This document shows, piece by piece, positions 8,974 to 17,848 of a DNA stretch of 64,000 nucleotides. The notes under the pieces are model-generated. The model saw nothing but the letters and a program-made list of their open reading frames with translations, did no database searches and was not told the DNA's origin. How positions within the stretch are numbered: position 1 is the stretch's first letter; every line of letters starts with the position of its first letter. Position numbers and translations under genes: made by a program. This DNA comes from Arthrobacter methylotrophus (GTDB taxonomy: Bacteria > Actinomycetota > Actinomycetes > Actinomycetales > Micrococcaceae), in contig NZ_BAABED010000001.1 of the NCBI RefSeq assembly GCF_039539965.1, positions 3,410,001 to 3,474,000 of the forward strand, read 5' to 3'.

Positions 8974-9028
8974 GCGTAGCCCTTTCGTATTCTTCGTCAC
9001 ATCCAACATAGGACGTTCTATATGCTAC

Positions 9029-9096
9029 GTGATGCCGCTCACATGCCAAATGCTGAAATGCTGAAATGCGACGCAGGTGTAGGTGACACCGCTCAC
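9029..9096. promoter_or_regulatory. Two CRP/GlxR-like sites in the sialidase/permease divergent promoter
   Basis: The 218-nt divergent gap (8974-9191) holds two related copies: GTGATGCCGCTCAC (9029-9042) and GTGACACCGCTCAC (9083-9096). Each has GTGA-N6-TCAC symmetry like CRP/GlxR targets, and the copies are 54 bp apart. A 9-bp direct repeat (AATGCTGAA) lies between them at about 9048-9065. Catabolite control of the sialidase is a reasonable inference only. Confidence 0.35.
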
Positions 9097-9191
9097 AGCC
9101 GGCGTAAAGATTCCATAAAAACGGCCAACTGGCCCTTCGGAGCACCCGTACGCTCCATCTGGAGCAGCAACCCGCTGCACGAAAGGACCAT

Positions 9192-11165
9192 GTGACAACG
9201 CTGACCCGGCCGCCTGCCGACCCCTCAGACCAGCGCAAACCCGCGGGCGAGTTCAAACGCTGGCTGCTCGACGGCATGCCGGAGACCTCCGGAAAGCGCC
9301 AAGGCCCCCATGGCAAGCCCGACGAGGACCACACTCCCCAGTCCTGGTGGAAGGTCATGTGCCTCACCGGCGTCGACTACTTCTCCACCCTCGGCTACCA
9401 GCCCGCCATCGCGGCACTCGCTGCCGGGATCGTCTCACCACTCGCCACGATCGTGCTGGTCGCCGTGACGCTGCTCGGCGCGCTGCCGGTCTACCGCCGG
9501 GTCGCTTCCGAAAGCGCGCACGGCGAAGGCTCGATCGCAATGCTCGAACGGCTCCTCCCCCGCTGGGGCGGCAAGCTCTTCGTGCTCGCCTTGCTGGGAT
9601 TCGCCGCCACCGACTTCATGATCACCATGACCCTCTCTGCCGCCGATGCAAGCGCCCACGCGATCGAAAACCCCTTTGCCCCGGAATGGCTCCACGGGCA
9701 GGAAATCACCATTACCCTGGCGCTCATCGCCGGACTTGGCGTGGTGTTCCTCAGGGGATTCAAGGAGGCCATCAACGTCGCCGTCGTCCTGGTGGGCGTC
9801 TATCTGGTGCTGAACGCCGTCGTCGTCGCAGTCGGCTTGGTGCACGTGGTGACCGAGGCACACGTGGTGACCGACTGGTGGGCGGCTTTGAACCAGCAGC
9901 ACGGCAACCCGCTCATCATGGTGGGCATCGCGCTCCTGGTCTTCCCGAAGCTTGCCCTGGGCCTCTCAGGATTCGAGACCGGCGTCGCGGTCATGCCACA
10001 GATCAAGGGCAGCCCCAGCGACACGGAAGAAAATCCGGCGGGCCGCATCCGCGGCACCCACAAACTGCTCACGACGGCGGCGCTCATCATGAGCGCGTTC
10101 CTGGTGGCCTCGAGCTTCATCACCACCTTCTTGATTCCGGCCGCGGAATTCCAGCCGGACGGGAAGGCCAACGGGCGCGCCCTGGCTTTCCTGGCCCACC
10201 AATTCCTGGGCGACGGATTCGGCACGGTCTATGACATCAGCACCATCGCGATCCTTTGGTTTGCCGGCGCCTCCGCCATGGCCGGCCTGCTGAACCTCGT
10301 GCCGCGCTACTTGCCCCGCTTCGGCATGGCACCCGCATGGACCAAGGCCGTCCGCCCCCTGGTCCTGGTCTTCACCGCCATTGCCTTCATCATCACGCTG
10401 GTCTTCGAGGCAAACGTGGAAGCCCAAGGCGGCGCCTATGCCACCGGTGTGCTGGTCCTCATGACTTCGGCCTCGATCGCTGTCACGCTGTCGGCCCGGA
10501 GGAAGCAGCAAAAACGCAAGACGATCGCTTTCGGCGTTGTCGCGGTCGTCTTCGCCTACACCACCGTGGCCAATGTGGTGGAACGCCCGGACGGAATCAG
10601 GATCGCCGCGCTTTTCATCCTCGGCATCGTCCTGGTGAGCTTCGCCTCGCGGGTACGCCGTTCCTTCGAACTACGCGCCACGCATATCAAGATGGACCAG
10701 ATGGCGCTCGAATTCACGGCCGCCAATGAGGAAGGCCCCATCCGGATCATCGCCCACGAGCCCAAGCGGCTCAGCGCCGACCGGTACCAGTTGAAGTTGC
10801 AGCATGCCCAGCAGGCCAACCACTTGCCGGTAGACAGCGACGCTCTCTTCATTGAAATCATTGTGGACGACAGCTCCGACTTCGAGCAGGAACTCCTCGT
10901 GGAAGGCAAACGCCGCCACGGCTTCAAGATCCTGGAGATCCACAGCAACAACGTGCCGAACACGCTGGCCGCAGTGCTCCTCCACATCCGAGACGTCACG
11001 GGGCTCATGCCGCACATCTATTTCCGCTGGACCGAGGGCAATCCGATCGCCAACCTGAGCAAGTTCCTGTTCTTCGGCGAAGGCGAGATTGCCCCGGTGA
11101 CCCGTGAAGTGCTGCGTGAAGCCGAACCGGACATCACGCGCAGGCCATGGGTGCACGTGGGCTGA
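9192..11165 (+). CDS. APC-superfamily amino acid/polyamine permease
   Basis: A 657-residue integral membrane transporter. The N-terminal 50 residues are hydrophilic. The membrane core (about 55-500) starts [27 protein letters not shown], which resembles the helix-1 unwound GSGIG-type region of APC proteins, and contains [19 protein letters not shown] soluble C-terminal region of about 150 residues follows ([17 protein letters not shown] onward). GTG 9192 is used because the ATG 2 nt upstream is followed directly by a stop; GAAAGGA precedes it. It is divergent from the sialidase gene. The substrate cannot be told from sequence; potassium/amino-acid permease relatives with soluble tails exist. 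Confidence 0.85.
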   Translation: MTTLTRPPADPSDQRKPAGEFKRWLLDGMPETSGKRQGPHGKPDEDHTPQSWWKVMCLTGVDYFSTLGYQPAIAALAAGIVSPLATIVLVAVTLLGALPVYRRVASESAHGEGSIAMLERLLPRWGGKLFVLALLGFAATDFMITMTLSAADASAHAIENPFAPEWLHGQEITITLALIAGLGVVFLRGFKEAINVAVVLVGVYLVLNAVVVAVGLVHVVTEAHVVTDWWAALNQQHGNPLIMVGIALLVFPKLALGLSGFETGVAVMPQIKGSPSDTEENPAGRIRGTHKLLTTAALIMSAFLVASSFITTFLIPAAEFQPDGKANGRALAFLAHQFLGDGFGTVYDISTIAILWFAGASAMAGLLNLVPRYLPRFGMAPAWTKAVRPLVLVFTAIAFIITLVFEANVEAQGGAYATGVLVLMTSASIAVTLSARRKQQKRKTIAFGVVAVVFAYTTVANVVERPDGIRIAALFILGIVLVSFASRVRRSFELRATHIKMDQMALEFTAANEEGPIRIIAHEPKRLSADRYQLKLQHAQQANHLPVDSDALFIEIIVDDSSDFEQELLVEGKRRHGFKILEIHSNNVPNTLAAVLLHIRDVTGLMPHIYFRWTEGNPIANLSKFLFFGEGEIAPVTREVLREAEPDITRRPWVHVG

Positions 11166-11170
11166 ACATG

Positions 11171-11227
11171 ACAGTGTTGGTGCCGCTCGCCGAGCGGCAC
11201 CAACACGGGAAGCGGCACCAACACTGT
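11171..11227. terminator. Convergent terminator element with two alternative stems
   Basis: Three arms are present. The left arm ACAGTGTTGGTGCCGCT (11171-11187) pairs perfectly over 17 bp with 11211-11227 and over 14 bp with the middle arm AGCGGCACCAACAC (11193-11206). Only one stem can form at a time. The element begins 6 nt after the permease stop and lies 40 nt from the glnK stop, so it probably ends both transcripts. A CTTTCT tract follows on the plus strand. Confidence 0.8.
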
Positions 11228-11266
11228 CTTTCTAGTCGGCACTGTCCTTCTGGCCAATTTCGGAGG

Positions 11267-11608
11267 CTAGCTAATGGCGGAGGCGCCACGTTCTCCGGTC
11301 CGGACGCGAACCGCCTGGGACACCTCAACGGTCCAGATCTTGCCGTCCCCGAACTGGCCGGTACTGGCGCCGGAGATGATGGCTGCCACTATTCCGTCCA
11401 CCAGATCGTCGGTAGCCAGGACCTCAACCCGGATTTTAGGGAGGAGATCGGAGCTGTATTCCGCGCCCCGATACACCTCCACGTGTCCCCGCTGCTGGCC
11501 GTAGCCGTTGGCCTGACTCACAGTCATCCCGTTGATTCCAAAACCTTCCAGTGATTCCCGGACCTCATCGATCCGCTCCGGCCGGACTATGGCCGTGACC
11601 AGCTTCAT
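11267..11608 (-). CDS. glnK: PII nitrogen-regulatory signal protein GlnK/GlnB
   Basis: A 113-residue PII protein, the normal length. The T-loop carries the modifiable tyrosine Y51 in EVYRGAEYSSDLLPKIR, where most PII proteins read AEYVVDFLPK. The B-loop region TGQFGDGKIWTVEV and C-loop RVRTGERG bind ATP and 2-oxoglutarate. In actinobacteria GlnK is adenylylated at this tyrosine by GlnD and plugs AmtB when ammonium is plentiful. The start overlaps the amtB stop (ATGA), so the two are translationally coupled. No glnD follows within the window. Confidence 0.95.
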   Translation of the reverse strand: MKLVTAIVRPERIDEVRESLEGFGINGMTVSQANGYGQQRGHVEVYRGAEYSSDLLPKIRVEVLATDDLVDGIVAAIISGASTGQFGDGKIWTVEVSQAVRVRTGERGASAIS

Positions 11609-13017
11609 GTCGTGGCCTTGCTGCGGATCCGTCCTGTCTTCCCGTTGACGCTTGCTTCTTGCTCACCGCTGGACGTCGGCGGCGTTTTGCCGCTCTGATC
11701 ACCTGGATGGAACGTTCCGCCAACCATCGCCAGCTCGTAGGCTGTTTCGGCGTGCTCCGTGATATCGATTCCGGCCAGTTCTTCGTGCTCCTTGACGCGC
11801 ATGCCCACAGTCTTGTGGATGGCCAACCCAATCAGCGTGGTCATCACCGCCGTCCAGACCGTGACGATCAGCGCCGTCAATATCTGGGGCCAGAACTGGG
11901 TCAGGCCGCCACCGTACAGCAGGCCGCCTTCAGTCTTTGAGGAGGGGACAGCGAAGAATCCGAGGGACAAGGTCCCCCACAGGCCACCGACAAAGTGAAC
12001 AGCAACCACGTCCAGGGAGTCGTCCAATCCGATCTTGAACTTCAGCCCGATGGCCAATGCGCAGACGGCCCCCGCGAGGACACCAATGAGGATCGCGCCC
12101 ACAGGGTCCACGAATCCACACGCCGGGGTGATTGCCACCAAGCCCGCGACCGCGCCGGATGCCGCGCCGAGGGAGGTCGCGTGGCCGTCCCGGAGCCTTT
12201 CAATGAGCAGCCAGCCCAGGAGCGCGGCGCTGGTCGCCAAGAGGGTGTTTGTCCAGGCAAGGGCTGCAATTCCGTCAGCAGCCAGTTCCGAACCGGCGTT
12301 GAATCCGAACCAGCCGAACCACAGCAAACCGGCCCCAAGCATCACGAAGGGGAGGTTGTGCGGCCGAATGTTGGGGTCTTTCATGAATCCGAGCCGTTTG
12401 CCCAGCACTACTGCAAGCATGAGCCCTGCCATGCCCGCATTCATATGGACTACCGTGCCACCAGCAAAGTCGAGAGCTGAGATCTTGCTGCCGATGATGC
12501 CTGTGGATCCAAAGAGGCCGCCACCCCAGACCCAGTGCGCAATAGGCGCATACACGATGGTGACCCAAAGGCCGGCAAACAGCAGCCATGGGCCAAAACG
12601 GACACGTTCGGCTACGGCTCCACTGATCAGGGCAACCGTAATGATGGCGAAGGTGGCTTGGAATCCTATGAAGACCATGTCCGGCAGCCCGGGGGCTTTC
12701 CCGCCGATGACGGTGGCCAAGCCGTTGAGTCCGAAGTTCGCGAAGGGGTCACCGATGAAGCCGCCGAGGGTATCCGGGCCGAACGCGAGCCCGTAGCCCC
12801 ACAGGGCCCAGACGACCGCGACCACGCCCATGGCGCCAAAGCTCATCATCATGATGTTGAGGACGGATTTCATCCGGACCAGGCCGCCGTAGAAGAACGC
12901 CAAACCTGGCGTCATGAGGAGGACGAGGGCAGATGCTGCAAGCATCCAGGCCGTGGAGCCGGGATCGAGGGTCTGGGGATTGACATCCAGCCCTACGCTA
13001 AAAAATGCTGGGTTCAT
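11605..13017 (-). CDS. amtB: Ammonium transporter AmtB
   Basis: A 470-residue Amt/Mep channel with about 11 helices. Signature stretches include TPGLAFFYGGLVR near the N-terminus, AGGTVVHMNAGMAGL with a pore histidine, and VAVHFVGGLWGTLSLG with the second twin-His site. The C-terminal tail (GMRVKEHEELAGIDITEHAETAY) carries the GIDxxEHGE-like segment contacted by PII. ATG 13017 is preceded by GGAAGG. glnK follows with a 4-nt overlap. The pair would scavenge ammonium and could recapture ammonia from nearby amine catabolism. A GlnR/AmtR operator could not be assigned with confidence in the 248-nt upstream gap (13018-13265). Confidence 0.96.
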   Translation of the reverse strand: MNPAFFSVGLDVNPQTLDPGSTAWMLAASALVLLMTPGLAFFYGGLVRMKSVLNIMMMSFGAMGVVAVVWALWGYGLAFGPDTLGGFIGDPFANFGLNGLATVIGGKAPGLPDMVFIGFQATFAIITVALISGAVAERVRFGPWLLFAGLWVTIVYAPIAHWVWGGGLFGSTGIIGSKISALDFAGGTVVHMNAGMAGLMLAVVLGKRLGFMKDPNIRPHNLPFVMLGAGLLWFGWFGFNAGSELAADGIAALAWTNTLLATSAALLGWLLIERLRDGHATSLGAASGAVAGLVAITPACGFVDPVGAILIGVLAGAVCALAIGLKFKIGLDDSLDVVAVHFVGGLWGTLSLGFFAVPSSKTEGGLLYGGGLTQFWPQILTALIVTVWTAVMTTLIGLAIHKTVGMRVKEHEELAGIDITEHAETAYELAMVGGTFHPGDQSGKTPPTSSGEQEASVNGKTGRIRSKATT

Positions 13018-13265
13018 TTCGGGAGCCTTCCTGCATATACGGCGCTCCATGGCGCCCGCACGGCGAGACCATTGTTAAAACGAACAGGTCCTGGTAGCCC
13101 ACGGGATACCGACCTTGACGAGTTGCCTTGACTCGAAGGTACAGTCGCCCTGTTTCAGCATTCGGCACAATTCATTTCGCGCAAGTAACACGCCGGACCC
13201 GTGGGTTAAATCCTGAAGTCGCTCACGTTTCCGATGTGTTAAGCGCCGCGTGGCCGCGGCCAACG

Positions 13266-13841
13266 TCAGCGGCTGGCTGCGGGCACCAGGATCCAGAGCA
13301 CCTCAACGGGCTCGTCCGTGGGATTGACCCAGGTGTGGGGTTCGCGGCCCGGGAAGGACAGTGTGTCGCCCTCCTCGAGCTCGTATTCCTCGTTGGTGAG
13401 GATCAACTTGATGCGTCCCTTGACGACATGCAGGACATCGACGTCGCAATCAACGGCGTAAAGCTCGGATTCTCCCCGACCGCGGGGCTCGATGGATGCC
13501 TGCAGAATCTGCAACCGCCGTTCGGAGCGGGCGGTCAGGAGCCGCTCCACGATCCCCTGGCCACCAAGCGAGATCCGCGGACCATCATCACGGCGGGTCA
13601 GGTGCGTCTCGGGAGCCGCGAAAAGATCGCCAATGGACACGGAAAGGACTTGGCAAAGCGTTACCAGGGATGCGACCGAGGGCGACGTCAGGTCCCGCTC
13701 CACGCGGCTTAGGAACCCCTTGGTGAGGCCCGTGGCGTCCGCAACCTGCTCGATGGTGAGCCGCTGCGACTGGCGGGCGGCGCGGATTCTGGAACCGATG
13801 GCAACGGGTACGTTGCTCGGTTCAACGGGGAGAGCCTTCAT
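13266..13841 (-). CDS. XRE-family regulator with C-terminal cupin sensor
   Basis: A 191-residue two-domain repressor. The HTH (about residues 16-70) reads RIRAARQSQRLTIEQVADATGLTKGFLSRVERDLTSPSVASL. The cupin_2 domain (about 110-185) includes DVLHVVKGRIKLILTNEEYELEEGDTLSFPGREPHTWVNP. This architecture is typical of PuuR/HipB-like sensors of polyamines, amino acids and sugars. It is divergent from the sodium symporter at 14135 and probably controls it. AAAGG precedes the ATG. Confidence 0.92.
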   Translation of the reverse strand: MKALPVEPSNVPVAIGSRIRAARQSQRLTIEQVADATGLTKGFLSRVERDLTSPSVASLVTLCQVLSVSIGDLFAAPETHLTRRDDGPRISLGGQGIVERLLTARSERRLQILQASIEPRGRGESELYAVDCDVDVLHVVKGRIKLILTNEEYELEEGDTLSFPGREPHTWVNPTDEPVEVLWILVPAASR

Positions 13842-13954
13842 TCACGAACCTTTCAGGCCGTTTCTGCGGCCCTGTCATTGCAGCAATAGTATCCGGAGCG
13901 GCCACCCAATTGGCCTTCCGGGGCGCCGGAGCGTCCCTCCGCGGCAGCGACATC

Positions 13955-14002
13955 TTGACTGTTACTCGCATCACTAAGTATCCTCATAGGCAACAAATGT
14001 TG
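13955..14002 (+). promoter_or_regulatory. Predicted promoter and operator of the symporter gene
   Basis: TTGACT (13955-13960) and TATCCT (13979-13984) are spaced by 18 nt, pointing toward the symporter. CAACAAATGTTG (13991-14002) is a short palindrome right after the -10, where a repressor such as the neighbouring XRE-cupin protein could block initiation. About 130 nt of leader follow with no clear structure seen. Confidence 0.35.
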
Positions 14003-14134
14003 TTTGCGTGTTACAAATCGCAGGCCGCTTTCCCCAATCACTAGCGCAGGGACCTTCTGCAAGCCGCGAGGAAATCCAGCGGAACCGCCGTCGGAATCCC
14101 TGGAAGCCCTGCGCATCACCCTCAGGAACCAATC

Positions 14135-15505
14135 GTGGACTCTTCGTTCATCAATATTGCGATCGTGGTGGTGTACCTGCTTGCCATGCTGGCCTTCGGC
14201 TGGTGGGGCAAATCGCGCACCAAGAACAACAGCGACTTCCTGGTGGCCGGACGCCGCCTCGGTCCGATGCTCTACACCGGCATCATGGCCGCAGTCGTCC
14301 TCGGTGGTGCATCAACCGTTGGCGGCGTCGGCCTCGGCTACAAGTTCGGCATCTCCGGGATGTGGCTGGTAGTGGCCATCGGTTCGGGCGTGCTCCTCCT
14401 GGGCCTGCTCTTCGCCGGCACCATCCAGCGTCTGAAGATCTACACCGTCTCCCAAATGCTGAGCCTGCGTTACGGCCAGCGCGCCACCCAGACGTCCGGC
14501 ATCGTCATGCTGGCCTACACCCTCATGCTGTGCGCCACGTCCACGGGCGCCTACGCCACCATCTTCGTTGTCCTCTTCGGCTGGGAGCGTTGGCTCGCCA
14601 TCGCCGTCGGCGGCGCAATCGTCCTGGTCTACTCCACCATTGGCGGCATGTGGTCCATCACCCTCGCCGACCAAGTGCAGTTCATCATCAAGACGGTTGG
14701 CATCTTCTTCCTCATGCTGCCGTTCGTCCTCAACGCCGCAGGCGGCTTCGACGGGATCCGCGCCCGCGTTGACGCCAGCTTCTTCCAACTGGACGGCATC
14801 GGAGCCCAGACCATCATCACGTACTTCGTGGTCTACACCCTTGGCTTGCTGATCGGTCAGGACATCTGGCAGCGCGTCTTCACGGCCAAGACCGCCACCG
14901 TGGCCCGTTGGGGCGGTGCCACCGCAGGCATCTATTGCGTCCTGTACGGCGTCGCCGGCGCCGTGATCGGCCTGGCCGCCCGGGTGGCCCGCGCCGACGT
15001 TGTGCCGTTTGTGGCCAGCTGGTTCGGCAAGACAATCAACACGAACGACAGCGAAAACCCCGAGCACGACGTCAAGGCCAACCGCTACTGGGTCCTTGGA
15101 TTGGGTGTCGTGGCCGTGTTGATCTCCATGGCGGCGCAAGACGTCGTGGTGGCCCTGACCATCGCCTACGACATCCTGGTGGGTGGCCTGCTGGTGGCTA
15201 TCCTGGGCGGCTTGATCTGGAAGCGCGGCACCGGCATCGCCGCAGCGTGGTCCATGGCAGTCGGCTCCGTCCTGACCCTGGCCTTGCTGATCGCCTACGC
15301 CACGGGAATCATCCCCAGCGAAGACGGCGTCTACGCCAACGATCCCATCTACTGGGGCCTCGGCGCCTCGCTGGTCATCTACGTCGTCGTCTCCGTGCTG
15401 ACCCCTCCCACGGACCCCGAAGTCCGCGCAGCATGGGACCGTCGCGTTGCAGGAGCGGCCGCGGAAGAACTCCCCTTGGAAGCCCACCCGGTAGCCATCC
15501 ACTAA
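14135..15505 (+). CDS. Sodium:solute symporter (SSS family), apparently lacking a core helix
   Basis: A 456-residue SSS-family transporter. It starts with MDSSFINIAIVVVYLLAMLAFGWWG, has the family motif GRRLGPMLYTGIMAAVVLGGAS and GLGYKFGISGMW, and ends in FLVYxxVS-like helices. Relatives are near 500 residues. Between GAVIGLAARV and ARADVVPFVASWFGK the segment expected to contain the conserved MST-x-S-S/G-A helix (sodium-site helix, LeuT-fold TM8) is missing, while the frame is kept. The junction reads LAARVARADVV. If real, transport is probably impaired. GTG 14135 has AGGA 7 nt upstream. It is divergent from the XRE-cupin regulator. Substrate is unknown. Confidence 0.88.
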   Translation: MDSSFINIAIVVVYLLAMLAFGWWGKSRTKNNSDFLVAGRRLGPMLYTGIMAAVVLGGASTVGGVGLGYKFGISGMWLVVAIGSGVLLLGLLFAGTIQRLKIYTVSQMLSLRYGQRATQTSGIVMLAYTLMLCATSTGAYATIFVVLFGWERWLAIAVGGAIVLVYSTIGGMWSITLADQVQFIIKTVGIFFLMLPFVLNAAGGFDGIRARVDASFFQLDGIGAQTIITYFVVYTLGLLIGQDIWQRVFTAKTATVARWGGATAGIYCVLYGVAGAVIGLAARVARADVVPFVASWFGKTINTNDSENPEHDVKANRYWVLGLGVVAVLISMAAQDVVVALTIAYDILVGGLLVAILGGLIWKRGTGIAAAWSMAVGSVLTLALLIAYATGIIPSEDGVYANDPIYWGLGASLVIYVVVSVLTPPTDPEVRAAWDRRVAGAAAEELPLEAHPVAIH

Positions 15506-15623
15506 GGATCACAGAGTTAAGCACGACGGCGGTGCCGCACCTTCTCGGCGGAGGATGCGGTGCCGCTGTTGCGTTTGGAGCCCTGAGTGCGGGGCCGCTG
15601 CCTATACCGGTGCGTATGCAGCA

Positions 15624-15652
15624 GTCATGCCTGTACGGAGTCATGCCTGTAC
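15624..15652. repeat. 13-bp direct repeat GTCATGCCTGTAC
   Basis: GTCATGCCTGTAC occurs at 15624-15636 and 15640-15652, a 16-bp period, about 150 nt upstream of a small gene. The 293-nt gap 15506-15798 also holds a GGTGC-C-GCACC palindrome near 15531-15541. It may be a regulator-binding pair. Nothing else recognisable lies in the gap. Confidence 0.6.
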
Positions 15653-15798
15653 AGTAGGAAGAGCTTCAAGAGATGTGGCGCCAAGCTCCGACTTGCCACA
15701 CGCCAACCCCATGTTCACGGGTGGTTCGGATGAAGAAGCGGCCCGATCCGGACCAGAGACAACCGAACGGGCAAGAGCAACTCCACCAGGAGAAGGCA

Positions 15799-16122
15799 AT
15801 GCCTTTGGAAACCGGCGGCGCTACCGCCACAGTCAGCCACACCACACAGCCAAGCCCCGTGCGCGTCCCGCGCGTCCGTCGGGTGGACGAGTTCGTCCGC
15901 GTGATTCCCGGCGTCGACCTCTCCCAAGGCTCCATCACGTTCGTGGTGGATGGCCATCTTGAACGCCATTGGCATCACGAGCCGCGACTCATCACCGAAG
16001 CACTCTCACAAGCAGTCCAGCCTGCACGCTGGTTCCCGGCCACGCGGAAACTCACCCTCACGGTGGCGGCGACCGGTCACCGGGCAGGCGTGCAACGGCA
16101 CTTCATCCTGAGCGCGTTTTAG
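15799..16122 (+). CDS. Conserved-looking small protein of unknown function
   Basis: A 107-residue soluble protein, start chosen at the ATG with AGGAGAAGG 3-10 nt upstream. The N-terminal 25 residues are low-complexity (T, S, P, V). The rest is rich in H, R and V: RRVDEFVRVIPGVDLSQG, GHLERHWHHEPRLITEAL and RWFPATRKLTLTVAATGH. There is no signal peptide or membrane segment. Codon use matches the neighbours. I do not recognise the family. It converges on a small acidic protein gene, with a short hairpin between. Confidence 0.7.
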   Translation: MPLETGGATATVSHTTQPSPVRVPRVRRVDEFVRVIPGVDLSQGSITFVVDGHLERHWHHEPRLITEALSQAVQPARWFPATRKLTLTVAATGHRAGVQRHFILSAF

Positions 16123-16145
16123 CCCCTCCAACTGGGCTAGCTGGC

Positions 16146-16165
16146 GTGGGCTAGCTGGCGCCCAC
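16146..16165. terminator. Short hairpin between convergent small genes
   Basis: GTGGGC (16146-16151) and GCCCAC (16160-16165) form a 6-bp stem within a duplicated TGGGCTAGCTGGCG stretch (about 16132-16160). It sits in the 57-nt gap between two convergent genes. There is no T-tract, so termination activity is uncertain. Confidence 0.4.
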
Positions 16166-16179
16166 GGGCCTCCTCGGGC

Positions 16180-16368
16180 CTATCCGAACTCTTCATCCTC
16201 GCGGTGTTCGTCGGCGTCGAGCGGGACCACCCGTTCGTCGTCGTCGAGGACCTCGGGTTGTTCCTCCAGGTCCTCGTCCACCTCCAGGTCCTCGCTGTAG
16301 TCGTAGCCGGGATCGGCCTCGACCGTGGGACGATCCGGGTGTCGGGCGTGGGTCTCGGTGCCGTCCAT
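16180..16368 (-). CDS. Small highly acidic protein
   Basis: A 62-residue protein, start set by GGAGG nine nt before the ATG. Its sequence is dominated by D and E (DYSEDLEVDEDLEEQPEVLDD and ADEHREDEEF), with an N-terminal HARHPDRPTVEADPGY. It is likely disordered and cytosolic. No known domain was recognised. It lies between two plus-strand genes; the iron transporter downstream at 16638 is divergent from it. A GGCTTC-gct-GAAGCC stem-loop is at 16498-16512 in the upstream gap. Acidic tails can bind metal, but no role is claimed. Confidence 0.6.
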   Translation of the reverse strand: MDGTETHARHPDRPTVEADPGYDYSEDLEVDEDLEEQPEVLDDDERVVPLDADEHREDEEFG

Positions 16369-16637
16369 GGTGCAACCTCCGTTCGACGTGCCGCTGAGCC
16401 CATCGCGCAAGCGGATCAGGCAGCCAGTCACCACGCCGCCGGCGCCCCTTCGTGGACCCTGTCCATCCATCCCAGCACTGCCCCATCCGGTGGTCAAGGC
16501 TTCGCTGAAGCCTCTCCGTTTTTGAGGCGCACCTAAAATATCCGCTGAGGATCACCAGCCGAAAAACCGCGAAGATTGGCGATAAAGTGGACATGCAATG
16601 AGGCGATGAAGCCCGCCCCAGCAACCCAGGAGTCCCG

Positions 16638-17801
16638 GTGCATCCGCACGCAAAAACCCCGCATTCAGACAGTCCGGCAGACTCAAGCAGTCCATCGCAA
16701 GACGCAGAAGCCACCACGACGCAACCTTCGTCGTCGGACATCAAGCGGTGGCGCCAATACTTGGCGGACGAACGCGCAGAGGCTGCCGTGTACCGCCAGC
16801 TGGCACAGCGCCGGGATGGCGAGGAACGCGAGATTCTTCTGGCCCTTGCAGAGGCCGAGGGACGCCACGAGGCACACTGGCTCAAGCTCCTCGGTGACCA
16901 TGCCGGCATGCCAAAGGCGGCTTCCACCCGCAGCCAGATGCTTGGATTCCTGGCCCGGAACTTCGGATCAGTGTTCGTTTTGGCCCTCGCCCAACGCGCT
17001 GAAGGCCGCTCGCCTTACGCGAAGGATCCCGCGGCAACCCGCGCGATGGCCGCTGACGAACAAATCCACGAAGAAGTGGTGCGCGGACTGGCAACGCGCG
17101 GCCGCAACAGGCTTTCCGGCACCTTCCGCGCCGCAGTCTTCGGCGCCAACGACGGCTTGGTCAGCAACCTCTCCCTCGTGATGGGCATGGCGGCCACCGG
17201 TGTGCCCGCCACCGTGGTCCTCTTCAGCGGCATCGCCGGCCTGTTGGCGGGCGCCCTGTCCATGGGTGCCGGCGAATACGTCTCGGTCCGCTCGCAACTG
17301 GAGCTCCTCAGGGCCACCCGTCCCACCCAAGCGACGTTGACCGCAGCTCCGGCCCTGGACATCGAACACAACGAGCTGGTCCTGGTGTACCTTGCCCGGG
17401 GCATGTCCCGCGAGGCCGCCGAACACCGCGCCGCCGAACGCATGGGCCTCTACAGCTGCGATTGCGATCCCAGCCTCTCGCTCCGCCCCGAAGCGGATGA
17501 ACCCGTGAACGAGCACGAGGCCGTGGGCTCCGCTTGGGGTGCCGCCATCTCCAGCTTCTGCTTCTTCGCCTCCGGGGCCATTGTGCCGATCCTGCCGTTC
17601 ATCTTCGGCATGACGGGCTTCGCTGCACTTGCCGTAGCCGGTACTCTGGTGGGCATCGCGCTTCTGTCGACCGGCGCCGTCGTCGGGCTGTTGTCCGGAA
17701 CCTCGCCGCTGACCCGCGGCCTCCGGCAGCTCGCCATCGGACTCGCCGCGGCCACGGCCACATACGGGCTTGGGCTCGTCTTCGGCGCCGTGATGGGGTA
17801 G
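16638..17801 (+). CDS. Ferritin-like/VIT1 (MbfA-type) membrane iron transporter
   Basis: A 387-residue fusion of an N-terminal ferritin/rubrerythrin-like helical domain (about 35-150) and a VIT1/CCC1 membrane domain (about 155-387). Candidate iron ligands are E45, E48, E74 with H77 (EAEGRHEAHW) and the E-rich ADEQIHEEVV helix. The VIT part begins FRAAVFGANDGLVSNLSLVMGMA, with GALSMGAGEYVSVRSQ as the signature. MbfA proteins of rhizobia export iron under iron or peroxide stress. A CDCD motif lies in the loop before the last helices. GTG 16638 has AGGAG four to five nt upstream. Nearby oxidases release hydrogen peroxide, so iron handling would fit, but linkage is not shown. Confidence 0.9.
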   Translation: MHPHAKTPHSDSPADSSSPSQDAEATTTQPSSSDIKRWRQYLADERAEAAVYRQLAQRRDGEEREILLALAEAEGRHEAHWLKLLGDHAGMPKAASTRSQMLGFLARNFGSVFVLALAQRAEGRSPYAKDPAATRAMAADEQIHEEVVRGLATRGRNRLSGTFRAAVFGANDGLVSNLSLVMGMAATGVPATVVLFSGIAGLLAGALSMGAGEYVSVRSQLELLRATRPTQATLTAAPALDIEHNELVLVYLARGMSREAAEHRAAERMGLYSCDCDPSLSLRPEADEPVNEHEAVGSAWGAAISSFCFFASGAIVPILPFIFGMTGFAALAVAGTLVGIALLSTGAVVGLLSGTSPLTRGLRQLAIGLAAATATYGLGLVFGAVMG

Positions 17802-17848
17802 GAACACCGGCCCACTGGGGTGCCGGGAGCAGGGATTTGGGGGAACAC

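Noticed and set aside
13018-13265. Possible GlnR or AmtR site upstream of amtB
   Set aside because: A few GTAAC-like pieces are present near 13185, but no site with correct spacing to both half-motifs was found.
17534-17848. Upstream extension of the metalloprotease frame
   Set aside because: It lies inside the VIT transporter gene in another frame. GTG 17849 has a suitable ribosome-binding stretch and gives a normal membrane anchor.
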